A stretch of 21,869 bases of DNA. Origin: CAYXLI01 sp964464925. Its GTDB lineage: Bacteria; Acidobacteriota; Terriglobia; Bryobacterales; Bryobacteraceae. The stretch's first letter is position 1, and each line of letters starts with the position of its first letter. The position numbers and the translations under genes were made by a program. The stretch lies in the NCBI GenBank assembly GCA_964464925.1, contig CAYXLI010000054.1, positions 1 through 21,869 of the forward strand. Reading direction: 5' to 3'. The notes beneath the pieces are model-generated. The model did no database searches. It was not told where the DNA came from and saw nothing but the letters and a program-made list of their open reading frames with translations. Positions 1 through 7,701 of this stretch are shown here, piece after piece.

Positions 1-912
1 AAACGTCCCATCGTGGTTGTTGCGAAACAGGAAACTCGGCCGCGAATCGCAGGCAACGTAAATATCGGGCCAGCCGTCGTTATCAAAATCCGCGGCAACC
101 GCGGTCATAGGGTAGCCACCTTTCGCACTCGCCACTTTCGAAGCAGCGCTGACGTCTGTGAACGTGCCGTCGCCGTTGTTGTGAAAGAGTTGGACGAAGC
201 CCGGCGGGAGGCCTCGCGGTCCGCAGTTCACCGGCACGCCTTTCCAGGTGCAATTGGAATCCTGGCCGGGCTTGGGCAGCTTTTCCAGCGTCGTGTCGAG
301 ATAGGTAGCCACGAACAGGTCCAGGCGTCCATCACGATCATAGTCGCCCCATGTGCAGCCGGATCCGAAGCGCGGGGCAGCATGGCGCAGTCCCGCCCGC
401 TCGGTCACGTCCGTGAACGTGCCGTCGCCATTGTTGTGATAGAGCACGTTCTGCCCGTAATAGGTGATGAAGAGGTCGTCGAAGCCATCATTGTCGTAGT
501 CGCCGATCGTTACGCCGGATGCCCAGCCGGTGCGGAGGAGCCCGGCTTTCGCCGTCACATCCGTGAACGTGCCGTCACGATTGTTGCGATACAACCGGTT
601 CGTCGCTCCCTCGGGCGCTCCCTCCAGACGCGTACCGCAAAGAACAAGGATGTCGATCCAGCCATCGTTGTCATAGTCGATAAATGCGACACCGGAGCCG
701 ACGACTTCGAGGATGTAGCTCTTCTTATCGATGCCGCCATAGATGACCGGGTGCGTAAGGCCCGCCTCCCTGGCAACATCGGTAAAGCGGGCATGAAATG
801 GGCGCCCGGAGGGCCTCCCGCGAGGCTGGGCCTTCACGCCGCGCGAAGATACGCCCTGTCCGAAACAACTTGCGGCAGTCAGGGTCGAGAGCAGGTGTCT
901 GCGGGTGATCAT
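1..912 (-). CDS. CRTAC1-family FG-GAP/VCBS propeller protein, Tat-type signal (3' end beyond window)
   Basis: Open for 304 codons to the left edge, so the C-terminal part is missing. The ATG at 912 overlaps the stop of the upstream gene as ATGA, which fixes the start. The N-terminus MITRRHLLSTLTAASCFGQG has a twin-arginine motif (TRRHLL) followed by a short hydrophobic stretch, suggesting Tat export. Four DxDxDG calcium-loop motifs are visible (IDYDNDGWID, GDYDNDGFDD, GDYDRDGRLD, ADFDNDGWPD), matching blades 1-4 of the seven seen in the complete paralogues, with linking NNGDGTFTDVT motifs. A Cys-x8-Cys-Gly-Pro insertion lies near residues 219-228. The closest relative in the window by eye is the CRTAC1 gene at 20050-21771; both share VACDSxPSFL. 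The ASPIC/UnbV domain is expected beyond the edge. The family is known as cartilage acidic protein 1-like; its bacterial role is not established. Last visible gene of a five-gene operon. Confidence 0.93.
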   Translation of the reverse strand, partial: MITRRHLLSTLTAASCFGQGVSSRGVKAQPRGRPSGRPFHARFTDVAREAGLTHPVIYGGIDKKSYILEVVGSGVAFIDYDNDGWIDILVLCGTRLEGAPEGATNRLYRNNRDGTFTDVTAKAGLLRTGWASGVTIGDYDNDGFDDLFITYYGQNVLYHNNGDGTFTDVTERAGLRHAAPRFGSGCTWGDYDRDGRLDLFVATYLDTTLEKLPKPGQDSNCTWKGVPVNCGPRGLPPGFVQLFHNNGDGTFTDVSAASKVASAKGGYPMTAVAADFDNDGWPDIYVACDSRPSFLFRNNHDGTF

Positions 913-2567
913 CGAGCGGGCTCGATGGCTTCGAGCACCTCACCGGCCTTCCTGTTTTGAAATTTCTGGACTGCGCCGCTGGGCCAGCGGATCTCAATCA
1001 GCCTTGCCGAGGTGTCGCCCCCGAGCCCGGCGATCACTCGTTTGTCGCTCGCGGAAAGATAGCCGGCAGCGGTGTTGACGGTGTAATGCTGCTCGAATCC
1101 GGAAGCTCCGACCACCTTGATCCGGCAGCCGATCCCGTCGCGGTTCGACTTCGTTCCGGCGGTCCTGATCGCGATCCAGTGGTTGCGTTTGCCGCGCTCG
1201 TTGCGCAGCAGATAGGCCTTCTGGTTTACGTTTGCAACGACGATGTCAACGCCGCCGTCATTGTTGAAGTCCCCGAATGCGGCGCCCCGCCCGGCCCAGC
1301 GGGCCGCAAACATGGGTCCGGCGTCCACCTTCGTGAAATGGCCCGCGACGTTCCGTAACAGGAGCGGGGGCTGCAGATACTGCAAATTCGGCGCGGTGGC
1401 TTCGATCGTGTCCATCACATGGCCTTGCGCGACGAACAAGTCTTTCCAGCCGTCGTTGTCGTAATCGATCAAGCGTGTGCTCCAGCCCGAATAGGCAAGT
1501 GTCGCGCGGCCCAGGCCACTCGAATTGGTCACGTCGCTAAAGGTACCGTCCCCGTTGTTCCGAAACAGGACATAGCGCTCGTTGGATAGATCCGTCACGA
1601 CAATATCAGGGCGGCCGTCATTGTCGAAATCGCTGAAGTCGGTGCCCATGCCGGCGAAGGTCTTCCCATCCTCGTTGTAGCCAACGCCCGCGGAGAGGGC
1701 TACGTCGGTGAAGGTTCCGTTGTGATTGTTGTGATAGAGGAAGCACTGCACCGAATCGTTAGCGACATAGATGTCGGTCCAGCCGTCGCCATCGTAGTCG
1801 GCGAATGCCACTCCCAGTGACTTGCCTTCCGGATTGGCGATGCCGGCCTTTTCGGAGACGTCGGTGAACGTGCCATCTCCGTTGTTCCGGTAAAGAATGT
1901 TGGCAACGCCGTGAAAATTGTCCGGATGGCAATAGGCGCGGCCGCCGGGCTTCTTCTCTCCGCAATAGCGATTGTTCTTGAAACTCCAATCCACGTAGCG
2001 GCACACGAAGAGATCGAGCTTTCCGTCGTTATCGTAGTCGAAGAAGCCCGCGCTCGTGCTCCAGCCATCGCCTCCGACGCCCGCGCGCTCCGTTACATCG
2101 CTGAACGTTCCATCGCCGTTGTTGTGATACAGCGTGTTGCCGCCGTAACCGGTCACATAAATATCTTCGTAGCCGTCGTTGTCGAAATCGCCGACCGCGA
2201 CACCCATGCCGTAATGGTTCTGCGACGCTCCACTGAGCCCCGCCTTCTCCGTCACGTCAGTGAAGGTGCCGTCGGTGTTCTGGTGAAACAAGCGGTTCCA
2301 GTAACGGCGATCGGACTTGTCGGGCGACTTGCTCTCCGGCATTGGGTCGTCGAGGCGGGCGCCATTCGTGAAGAAGATATCCAGGCGCCCATCATTGTCG
2401 TAATCGAGCAACGCGACACCGCCGCCCATTGTCTCGGGCAGGTACTTCTGTGAAGTGGGAGAGCCCTCGTGCTTGAAGTCGATTCGTGCGGCCCGCGTAG
2501 CATCGCTGAAGTGCGCTTCCGCAGCCATCAGCAGGGTTGCGGCGGCAAGACACAGCATGACTCTCAC
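909..2567 (-). CDS. CRTAC1-family protein: seven-bladed FG-GAP/VCBS propeller + ASPIC/UnbV domain, Sec signal
   Basis: 552 aa. The start is GTG at 2567, overlapping the upstream stop as GTGA, with a GGAG nine bases upstream; an in-frame ATG at 2558 is the alternative. The N-terminus (MRVMLCLAAATLLMAAEA) is a short Sec-type signal without twin arginine. Exactly seven DxDxDG loops follow from about residue 55 (DYDNDGRLD, GDFDNDGYED, FDYDNDGKLD, ADYDGDGWTD, SDFDNDGRPD, IDYDNDGWKD, GDFNNDGGVD), consistent with a seven-bladed calcium-binding beta-propeller. The ASPIC/UnbV domain runs from about 460 to 545 (NHWIAIRTAGTKSNR ... IRWPSGAVQKF). Blade 3-4 insertion has Cys-x10-Cys-His-Pro rather than the Cys-Gly-Pro of its paralogues. 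Blade 4 reads VANDS, like the other Sec-type member at 13121. Probably periplasmic or surface-located; ligand unknown. Translationally coupled to both neighbours. Confidence 0.95.
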   Translation of the reverse strand: MRVMLCLAAATLLMAAEAHFSDATRAARIDFKHEGSPTSQKYLPETMGGGVALLDYDNDGRLDIFFTNGARLDDPMPESKSPDKSDRRYWNRLFHQNTDGTFTDVTEKAGLSGASQNHYGMGVAVGDFDNDGYEDIYVTGYGGNTLYHNNGDGTFSDVTERAGVGGDGWSTSAGFFDYDNDGKLDLFVCRYVDWSFKNNRYCGEKKPGGRAYCHPDNFHGVANILYRNNGDGTFTDVSEKAGIANPEGKSLGVAFADYDGDGWTDIYVANDSVQCFLYHNNHNGTFTDVALSAGVGYNEDGKTFAGMGTDFSDFDNDGRPDIVVTDLSNERYVLFRNNGDGTFSDVTNSSGLGRATLAYSGWSTRLIDYDNDGWKDLFVAQGHVMDTIEATAPNLQYLQPPLLLRNVAGHFTKVDAGPMFAARWAGRGAAFGDFNNDGGVDIVVANVNQKAYLLRNERGKRNHWIAIRTAGTKSNRDGIGCRIKVVGASGFEQHYTVNTAAGYLSASDKRVIAGLGGDTSARLIEIRWPSGAVQKFQNRKAGEVLEAIEPAR

Positions 2568-4306
2568 GACCGCGGTCTCCGGGTGATGCCCTTGCCCTCG
2601 GTAATCACAACGATCTGATTCCCCGGCAGGTTCTCGAATTTCTCCTTCAATCCCGACGGCCAGGAGATTTCGATTGCATCCGCCTTTTCTGCGGTGCCCA
2701 GGCCAAAGTGAAGACGGAAGTCGTTTTGGGAATAGTAGCTGGACCCGCTCATCACCTCGTCAATCTGAGTGTGCGAACCCGCGGTGACTTTCACGCGCGC
2801 TCCTATGGCGCTGCGATTCGAGCGTGTGCCGATGCACTTCACCATGATCCAGTGGTTCCGGTTTCCTCCATCGTTGCGCAGCAGCGAGGGCGGCCCGTCG
2901 AGATTGTTCACCACGATATCGATATCGCCATCATTGTCCAAGTCGCCGAACGCGCAGCCTCGGCTCACCCGAGGAGTAGAAATCCCCGCACCCGCCCTGG
3001 CCGACACGTCTTCAAAGCGGCCGTTGCGCAGGTTGCGATAGAGGGCCTTGGGCTCTTCGTAGGAGATATGCAGCTTGCGTCCTGCGATCTGCGCATAAAC
3101 ATGGCCATTGGCCACGAACATATCCTTCCAGCCGTCGTTATCGAAGTCGAAGAAGCCCACACCGAAGCCTACGTTGCGCGTATTGATCCCGAGCCCTGCG
3201 TGCAGGCTGGCGTCCTGGAAGGTGCCGTCGCCGTTGTTGCGATAGAGCGTCGTGACCTGTTCGGAGAAATTTGTTCGGACAATGTCGAGCCAACCGTCGC
3301 CATCATAGTCGCCGGCCGCGGTTCCCATGCCCGACATTGCCACGCCGTTCTCATCGAAAGCGCAGCCTGAGGCGACGCCGGTCTCTGTGAACGTGCCGTC
3401 CCGATTGTTGTGATAAAGCAGACTCGGCGCACTGTCACAGGAGACGAAGATGTCCGGCCAGCCGTCATTGTCGAAGTCGGCCGCTACGGCTCCCATTGCG
3501 TAGGATCCCGAAGGCCGCCAGTTATCGCGTATGAAAACCGCCTCTGTCAGGCCGCGCGGGTTGGCGATGCCCGACTTCTCCGACACGTCTTCGAAGGTCC
3601 CGTCGCCACGGTTGCGATAGAGCAGGTTGGTGCCGCCGGCGAAACCTTGTGGTCCGCAAGGTACCGCGATCCGGTTATACCGGCACGACTCCGCTTCACC
3701 CGGCTTCGGTGCACGCGTCGGATCGAAATTCACGTAGTTGGAAACGAAGATGTCAAGATGTCCATCGCGGTCGTAATCGAGAAAGCAGCAGCCCGCTCCC
3801 CAGCGTTTCGGTGAGCCGGACAATCCAGCCTTCGCCGACACATCCGTAAACGTGCCGTCGCCGTTATTGTGGTAAAGGACGTTGCGGCCCCAGTAGCTGA
3901 CGAAAAGATCATCGAAGCCGTCATTGTCGTAATCGCCCACGCAACAGGCTTGGCCCCAGCCGGAATGCGTCAATCCGGCTTTGGCGGTCACGTCCGTGAA
4001 CGTGCCGTCCCGATTGTTGTGGAACAGATAGCTGAGCGGCTTACGCGAAGCGTCGAAGGCGGTCCCGTTCACCAGGAAAATGTCGAGCCAACCATCATTG
4101 TCGTAATCGAAAAGGGCGACCCCACAGCCCATCTCCTCGAGAATGTATTGTTTGTTCCGTGCGTCGCCGGACACGTTTCGTGCACGGGCGAGGCCAGCTT
4201 CCACCGCCACATCGGTGAACTTCACTGGAAGCGGCTCCGCGCTCGTGCGTGGCATCAAACCGAAACCTGCCAGACTCTGCAGAAACAAACGGCGCGACTG
4301 GATCAA
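2564..4306 (-). CDS. CRTAC1-family protein: seven-bladed FG-GAP/VCBS propeller + ASPIC/UnbV domain, Tat signal
   Basis: 580 aa. The start codon is TTG at 4306 within a TTGA overlap with the stop of the TPR gene, backed by GGAGGTG at 4317-4311. The N-terminus IQSRRLFLQSLAGFGLMP carries a near-canonical twin-arginine motif (SRRLFLQ), so Tat export is likely. Seven DxDxDG loops are present (FDYDNDGWLD, GDYDNDGFDD, LDYDRDGHLD, ADFDNDGWPD, GDYDGDGWLD, FDFDNDGWKD, GDLDNDGDID). The ASPIC/UnbV domain spans about residues 484-568 (NHWIMVKCIGTRSNRSAIG, then FGLG and WPSGLKEKF). It is unusually rich in cysteine (about eleven, including two CC pairs just before the blade 2 and 3 loops). The blade 3-4 insertion has Cys-x8-Cys-Gly-Pro near residues 207-216. 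Family membership is certain; the biological role is not known. Confidence 0.95.
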   Translation of the reverse strand: MIQSRRLFLQSLAGFGLMPRTSAEPLPVKFTDVAVEAGLARARNVSGDARNKQYILEEMGCGVALFDYDNDGWLDIFLVNGTAFDASRKPLSYLFHNNRDGTFTDVTAKAGLTHSGWGQACCVGDYDNDGFDDLFVSYWGRNVLYHNNGDGTFTDVSAKAGLSGSPKRWGAGCCFLDYDRDGHLDIFVSNYVNFDPTRAPKPGEAESCRYNRIAVPCGPQGFAGGTNLLYRNRGDGTFEDVSEKSGIANPRGLTEAVFIRDNWRPSGSYAMGAVAADFDNDGWPDIFVSCDSAPSLLYHNNRDGTFTETGVASGCAFDENGVAMSGMGTAAGDYDGDGWLDIVRTNFSEQVTTLYRNNGDGTFQDASLHAGLGINTRNVGFGVGFFDFDNDGWKDMFVANGHVYAQIAGRKLHISYEEPKALYRNLRNGRFEDVSARAGAGISTPRVSRGCAFGDLDNDGDIDIVVNNLDGPPSLLRNDGGNRNHWIMVKCIGTRSNRSAIGARVKVTAGSHTQIDEVMSGSSYYSQNDFRLHFGLGTAEKADAIEISWPSGLKEKFENLPGNQIVVITEGKGITRRPRS

Positions 4307-7300
4307 CGCGCACCTCCGGGGCGCGCGGAGAAGCGGACCGACTCCTCTTTCGCCAGGTCACGCCGTTTCTGATCCAGCTCGCTCGATTCCTTCTCGAGCT
4401 TCCGGAACGTTTCCAATGCCAGCCTGCTCTTGTCTGCTTTGCCCAGGCGCCGGTACACGTTCGCCAGAACGTAGAAGTAGGACGATGCATGGGAATTGAT
4501 CGCAATTGCCTGGTTCAGCGAATCGACAGCAAGGCCCAGTTCACCGCGGCGTTCAAACGCCTTGGCGAGTTGGAACAATCCTCTGTCGGATTTGGGATTC
4601 AACACGAGCGCCTTGCGAGCGTATGCCAGTGCTTCGTCGGTGTTCCCAGCCTGATTGTAATGAGCGGCGAGATTCACATACGGTGCGCTAAAACTTCCTC
4701 CATGTTCCTCGTTGAGCCGGATGGCCCGTTGATAATTCGCAATCGCGCCCTCATCATCGCCCAGAGCTTCGAGCGCGAATCCGAGGCCGTCGAAAGCTTC
4801 CGTATAAGAAGGATCGAGCTCGATGGCCTTTTCGAATGCCTTGCGTGCGGGCGCCCAATTATCCTGAATCGAAAGCAGCTTGCCGAGGTTGTATGGGATC
4901 TCCGCCGACTTCGGATTCCAACGCGCAGCCTGCTCGAATTCAACCTGAGCCGCATCGAAGCGGCCGATGATCATCATGTCGCGGCCGAGAACCTTGTGCG
5001 CCTCGGCATTCTTCACGTCGAGTTGGAGGGACTTCGCAAGCGAGCGGATGGACTCGCCAATCTTCTGCTGGCCGAACTGGACGTAGCCCAGCGCATACCA
5101 GCCCCACGAAGAATCAGGATGAGCGCGCGAGTAATCCAGCAATAGCGATTCGGCCTGTGCCCATTTCTGCTCGCGAATGCGGCTCTCGATTGCTTCTGTG
5201 CCGGTCTCAATCGATGATTTTTCAAGAGCCTGTTTTGCCTGAACGTGGCCGGGATCGAGTTCCAGCGTCTTGCGGAACTCCCCCTCTGCAGACGAGTCCC
5301 CCTTGGCGGAGAGTGCAAGCCCCAGCCGGTAATGTGCCTCGGGCGAATCGGGTCGAAGCTTCGCCACTTGCTGAAACTTCCCGAGAGCTTGATCCAGTTC
5401 GCCCTTCTCTAGCGCAGTTTGGCCCTCAGTGAGATCCAGGTTCAGGGCTTGCTCCCGCTGGTCGGCTGCAATCAGTTCGCGCCCTTTGGCAATCTCGACT
5501 TTCGCTTCCTCGGCACGCCCCGCCCGCGACAGCGCCAGTCCGAGTTGGTAGTGCGCTTCGCCGAGTGCCGGATCCAGCCGTGCAGTTTCCCCGAGTTGCA
5601 CGACAGCCTCTTTCATACTCCCCTTCTTCAGCAAAGCTTTGCCCAGCGCCAGTCTCGCCTTTGGAAATGCAGGCTCCGCCTCGGTCACTTTGCGCAACAG
5701 TTCGATCTCTTTGCCTTCCCCATCCGGACTCACGCCGTAAGCAAGCGCGAGATTGTACTGCGCCTTAACGAATCCTGGCCGCAGCCGAAGTGCGGTTTCC
5801 AGTTCACGAACGGCTTCGGGACCATCGGTCGCAGTGAGCACGGCACCGAGATTTCCATGCGCGTCCGCATAATCCGGCCGCTGGCGAATTGCTTCGCGGA
5901 AAGCTGCAATGGCGTGCTCGTCATCTCCGGTCTGTGTATAGACGAGGCCCAAATTATTGTGGGCTTCTGCATATTCGGGACGCAGACGTACGGCTTCCTG
6001 GAACTCGCGAAGCACTTCCGGAACAGGCGCTCCGGCCAAGCCGAGGAGGCGGCCCAGCAGGTTGTGCGCTTCCGGATCGCCAGGCTTGGCGGCAAGAGAT
6101 TTCCGAACCTCGGCGATCGCCAGCGGAAGATCCGGCAGGGGTCCGGGAGGGCCGGGCAGATTGATCGCGGCCTCAAACTGGCCCAATGCGCGTGCGAGCT
6201 GACCGGCCTGCAAAAACACCAAACCGAGATCAATATATGGCGCAGGGAGCTTAGGCTCGAGGGCGATAGCGCGCTGCAACGCCGGACGCGCATCATCGAA
6301 ATTGCGAGCCTCCCGATAGGCCAAACCGAGGAAGCTATAAGCCTCTGCGGATGCCGGGTTGAGCCGCACAGCCTCCCGCCACTCGCGGATGGCCTCGGAC
6401 TGCCTCCGGCGATACCAGAGCGCGACACCGCGGTGATAGTGTGCCTGGGCGGATTCGGGTTGCAGTGCAACGGCTTTGTCCAGATGACCGAGCGCAGAGG
6501 TCAGATCGCCCTTCTTGCCTAATAGAAAGCCGAGAAGCAGATGCGCTTCGGCACAGTCCGGATCTGCTTGAATCGCGCTGTCGAACGCCTCGGCGGCCGC
6601 CTGCAAATCACCCTTAGCGAGCGCAAGGTTGCCGGCCTGGAGCCTCCTGGCGGTTTCGGCGTTTACTGGCGCATCCTTTGCTTGTTGCTTCCGCCGGTCA
6701 GCCGCCGCCTTCTGCTTCAAGGTGGCGCCGAGAGCGTAGTAGGCGGGCTGCATCTCCGGTTCGAGTTCCACCGCCTTCTCGAACGCCGCAATGGCGCCGT
6801 CCAGATTGCTCTTCTGGCGCAGCATCTGGCCGAGCTGATAATGCAGATCGGCGTTGCCGGGCTGCCGTTCCAGCAGAGGCGTCAGATGCGCGGCCGCCGC
6901 GTCCGCGTCACCTCGCTTGGCAAGAGCGAGTGCCAGGTTCAGATGGATTTGCGGATCGTCAGGCGCGTGCTTCAGGCCGCTCTCAAACGCTTCGATCCCT
7001 TCGTTCAGGTCGCCTCTTTGGACCAGCGTAGAGCCCAGGTTGTTGTACGCCCGCACGAAATCCGGCTTCAGCGCAATCGTTCGACGAAACTCCGCGATCG
7101 CCTCGGCGAATGCATTTTTTTGCATGTAGGCGACGCCCAGCCAGTTGTGCCCGTCCGCGGATTTCGGATTTTGCCGCAGAATTTCGCGATACTCCGAAAG
7201 CGCTTTCTCAAGCCTGCCGGACTGTTGATAAAGCAGAGCCAACATGAGGCGAGCTTGCTCATAGCCTGGCTTCAGCTTCAGGGCTGCATTCAACTCCGTT

Positions 7301-7623
7301 TCGCATTTGACGAGCTCGCCGAAATCCTTCCACGCAAGCGCGACATCATAGTGAGCTTCAGCAGATTTCGGATCAAGCGCGATTGCCCGTTGAAACTCGG
7401 CGAGGGCGGCATCGCGATTGCCAGCTCCCCAATTCGCCACCGCGAGTCCGATGTGCGCGTCCGTGCTCTTCGGGTTCAGCCGGATGGCCTCGCTGAACTG
7501 CCCGGCTGCGGCGCCCCACTGCTTTTGCGAGAGAAGTTGCCGGCCTGCGGCGGCGTGGGTAATGGCCGAGTCCGACTGCGCTGCGGCCGTAAATACCAGG
7601 AAAGGGACAAGAAGGAACCGCAC
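4303..7623 (-). CDS. Large secreted TPR-repeat protein (about 1,106 aa)
   Basis: I chose the GTG at 7623 because it gives a clean Sec signal (VRFLLVPFLVFTAAAQ, with Met at initiation). An in-frame ATG at 7662 would add an acidic 13-residue extension and lies in the loop of a strong hairpin; no good Shine-Dalgarno supports either. The rest is almost entirely tetratricopeptide repeats: I count about 28-30 units ending in patterns such as EFQRAIALDPKSAEAHY and AFREAIRQRPDYADAH. Two charged helical linkers interrupt the array, near residues 310 and 725 (AAADRRKQQAKDAPVN; IAADQREQALNLDL), each followed by the same kind of restart. TPR solenoids are protein-protein interaction scaffolds; with a signal peptide this one would act in the periplasm. 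It lies between the receptor and three CRTAC1 genes, the first overlapping by TTGA. It may bridge receptor and propellers (inference). Confidence 0.92.
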   Translation of the reverse strand: MRFLLVPFLVFTAAAQSDSAITHAAAGRQLLSQKQWGAAAGQFSEAIRLNPKSTDAHIGLAVANWGAGNRDAALAEFQRAIALDPKSAEAHYDVALAWKDFGELVKCETELNAALKLKPGYEQARLMLALLYQQSGRLEKALSEYREILRQNPKSADGHNWLGVAYMQKNAFAEAIAEFRRTIALKPDFVRAYNNLGSTLVQRGDLNEGIEAFESGLKHAPDDPQIHLNLALALAKRGDADAAAAHLTPLLERQPGNADLHYQLGQMLRQKSNLDGAIAAFEKAVELEPEMQPAYYALGATLKQKAAADRRKQQAKDAPVNAETARRLQAGNLALAKGDLQAAAEAFDSAIQADPDCAEAHLLLGFLLGKKGDLTSALGHLDKAVALQPESAQAHYHRGVALWYRRRQSEAIREWREAVRLNPASAEAYSFLGLAYREARNFDDARPALQRAIALEPKLPAPYIDLGLVFLQAGQLARALGQFEAAINLPGPPGPLPDLPLAIAEVRKSLAAKPGDPEAHNLLGRLLGLAGAPVPEVLREFQEAVRLRPEYAEAHNNLGLVYTQTGDDEHAIAAFREAIRQRPDYADAHGNLGAVLTATDGPEAVRELETALRLRPGFVKAQYNLALAYGVSPDGEGKEIELLRKVTEAEPAFPKARLALGKALLKKGSMKEAVVQLGETARLDPALGEAHYQLGLALSRAGRAEEAKVEIAKGRELIAADQREQALNLDLTEGQTALEKGELDQALGKFQQVAKLRPDSPEAHYRLGLALSAKGDSSAEGEFRKTLELDPGHVQAKQALEKSSIETGTEAIESRIREQKWAQAESLLLDYSRAHPDSSWGWYALGYVQFGQQKIGESIRSLAKSLQLDVKNAEAHKVLGRDMMIIGRFDAAQVEFEQAARWNPKSAEIPYNLGKLLSIQDNWAPARKAFEKAIELDPSYTEAFDGLGFALEALGDDEGAIANYQRAIRLNEEHGGSFSAPYVNLAAHYNQAGNTDEALAYARKALVLNPKSDRGLFQLAKAFERRGELGLAVDSLNQAIAINSHASSYFYVLANVYRRLGKADKSRLALETFRKLEKESSELDQKRRDLAKEESVRFSARPGGAR
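4311..4317 (-). promoter_or_regulatory. Ribosome binding site deciding a TTG start
   Basis: On the minus strand GGAGGTG precedes the TTG at 4306, with six bases between GGAGG and the start codon. It lies inside the last codons of the TPR gene. It is the best reason to accept the rare TTG start and implies that the first CRTAC1 gene can be initiated strongly by itself as well as by coupling. Confidence 0.75.
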
Positions 7624-7648
7624 TTCGTTACCAGGATATAGCGCGGCG

Positions 7649-7683
7649 TCGGGCGCGTACATGAGCAGATCGTACGCGCCCGA
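7649..7683 (-). promoter_or_regulatory. Perfect 12-bp hairpin in the receptor-TPR intergenic gap
   Basis: TCGGGCGCGTAC (7649-7660) and GTACGCGCCCGA (7672-7683) are exact reverse complements around an 11-base loop. The hairpin sits 18 bases after the receptor stop and 25 bases before the GTG start of the TPR gene. No U tract follows on the minus strand, so it is not a textbook intrinsic terminator; an mRNA-stability or partial-attenuation element is more likely. A second perfect palindrome, TGACGCGCGTCA (7693-7704), contains the receptor stop codon. Confidence 0.6.
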
Positions 7684-7701
7684 GCGCCAAAGTGACGCGC
7701 G

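Noticed and set aside
13..960. Long plus-strand reading frames opposite the minus-strand CRTAC1 genes (also 1911-2453, 2708-3370, 3869-4372) rich in IVVI/AVVV
   Set aside because: They are antisense shadows of the repeated Asp/Asn-Gly codons in the propeller loops; no ribosome binding site or family resemblance, and the opposite strand carries complete domain architectures.
150..4000. Regularly spaced short repeats resembling an array
   Set aside because: The spacing is about 150-180 bases, lies inside open coding frames and corresponds to propeller blades, so it is not a CRISPR array or an intergenic repeat.
4303..7623. Relationship of the large TPR protein to O-GlcNAc transferase
   Set aside because: The repeats resemble those of the TPR part of that enzyme, but no glycosyltransferase domain follows and the protein is exported.
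5419..7641. Plus-strand frames of about 366 codons opposite the large TPR gene (5419-6522 and 6541-7641)
   Set aside because: They mirror the regular TPR codon pattern in GC-rich DNA. The minus strand reads through with a signal peptide and about 28-30 recognisable repeats.
7624..7662. ATG at 7662 as the start of the large TPR gene
   Set aside because: It lies in the loop of a 12-bp hairpin, lacks a ribosome binding site and would put acidic residues before the signal peptide. The stop is unaffected, so only the N-terminus is in question.
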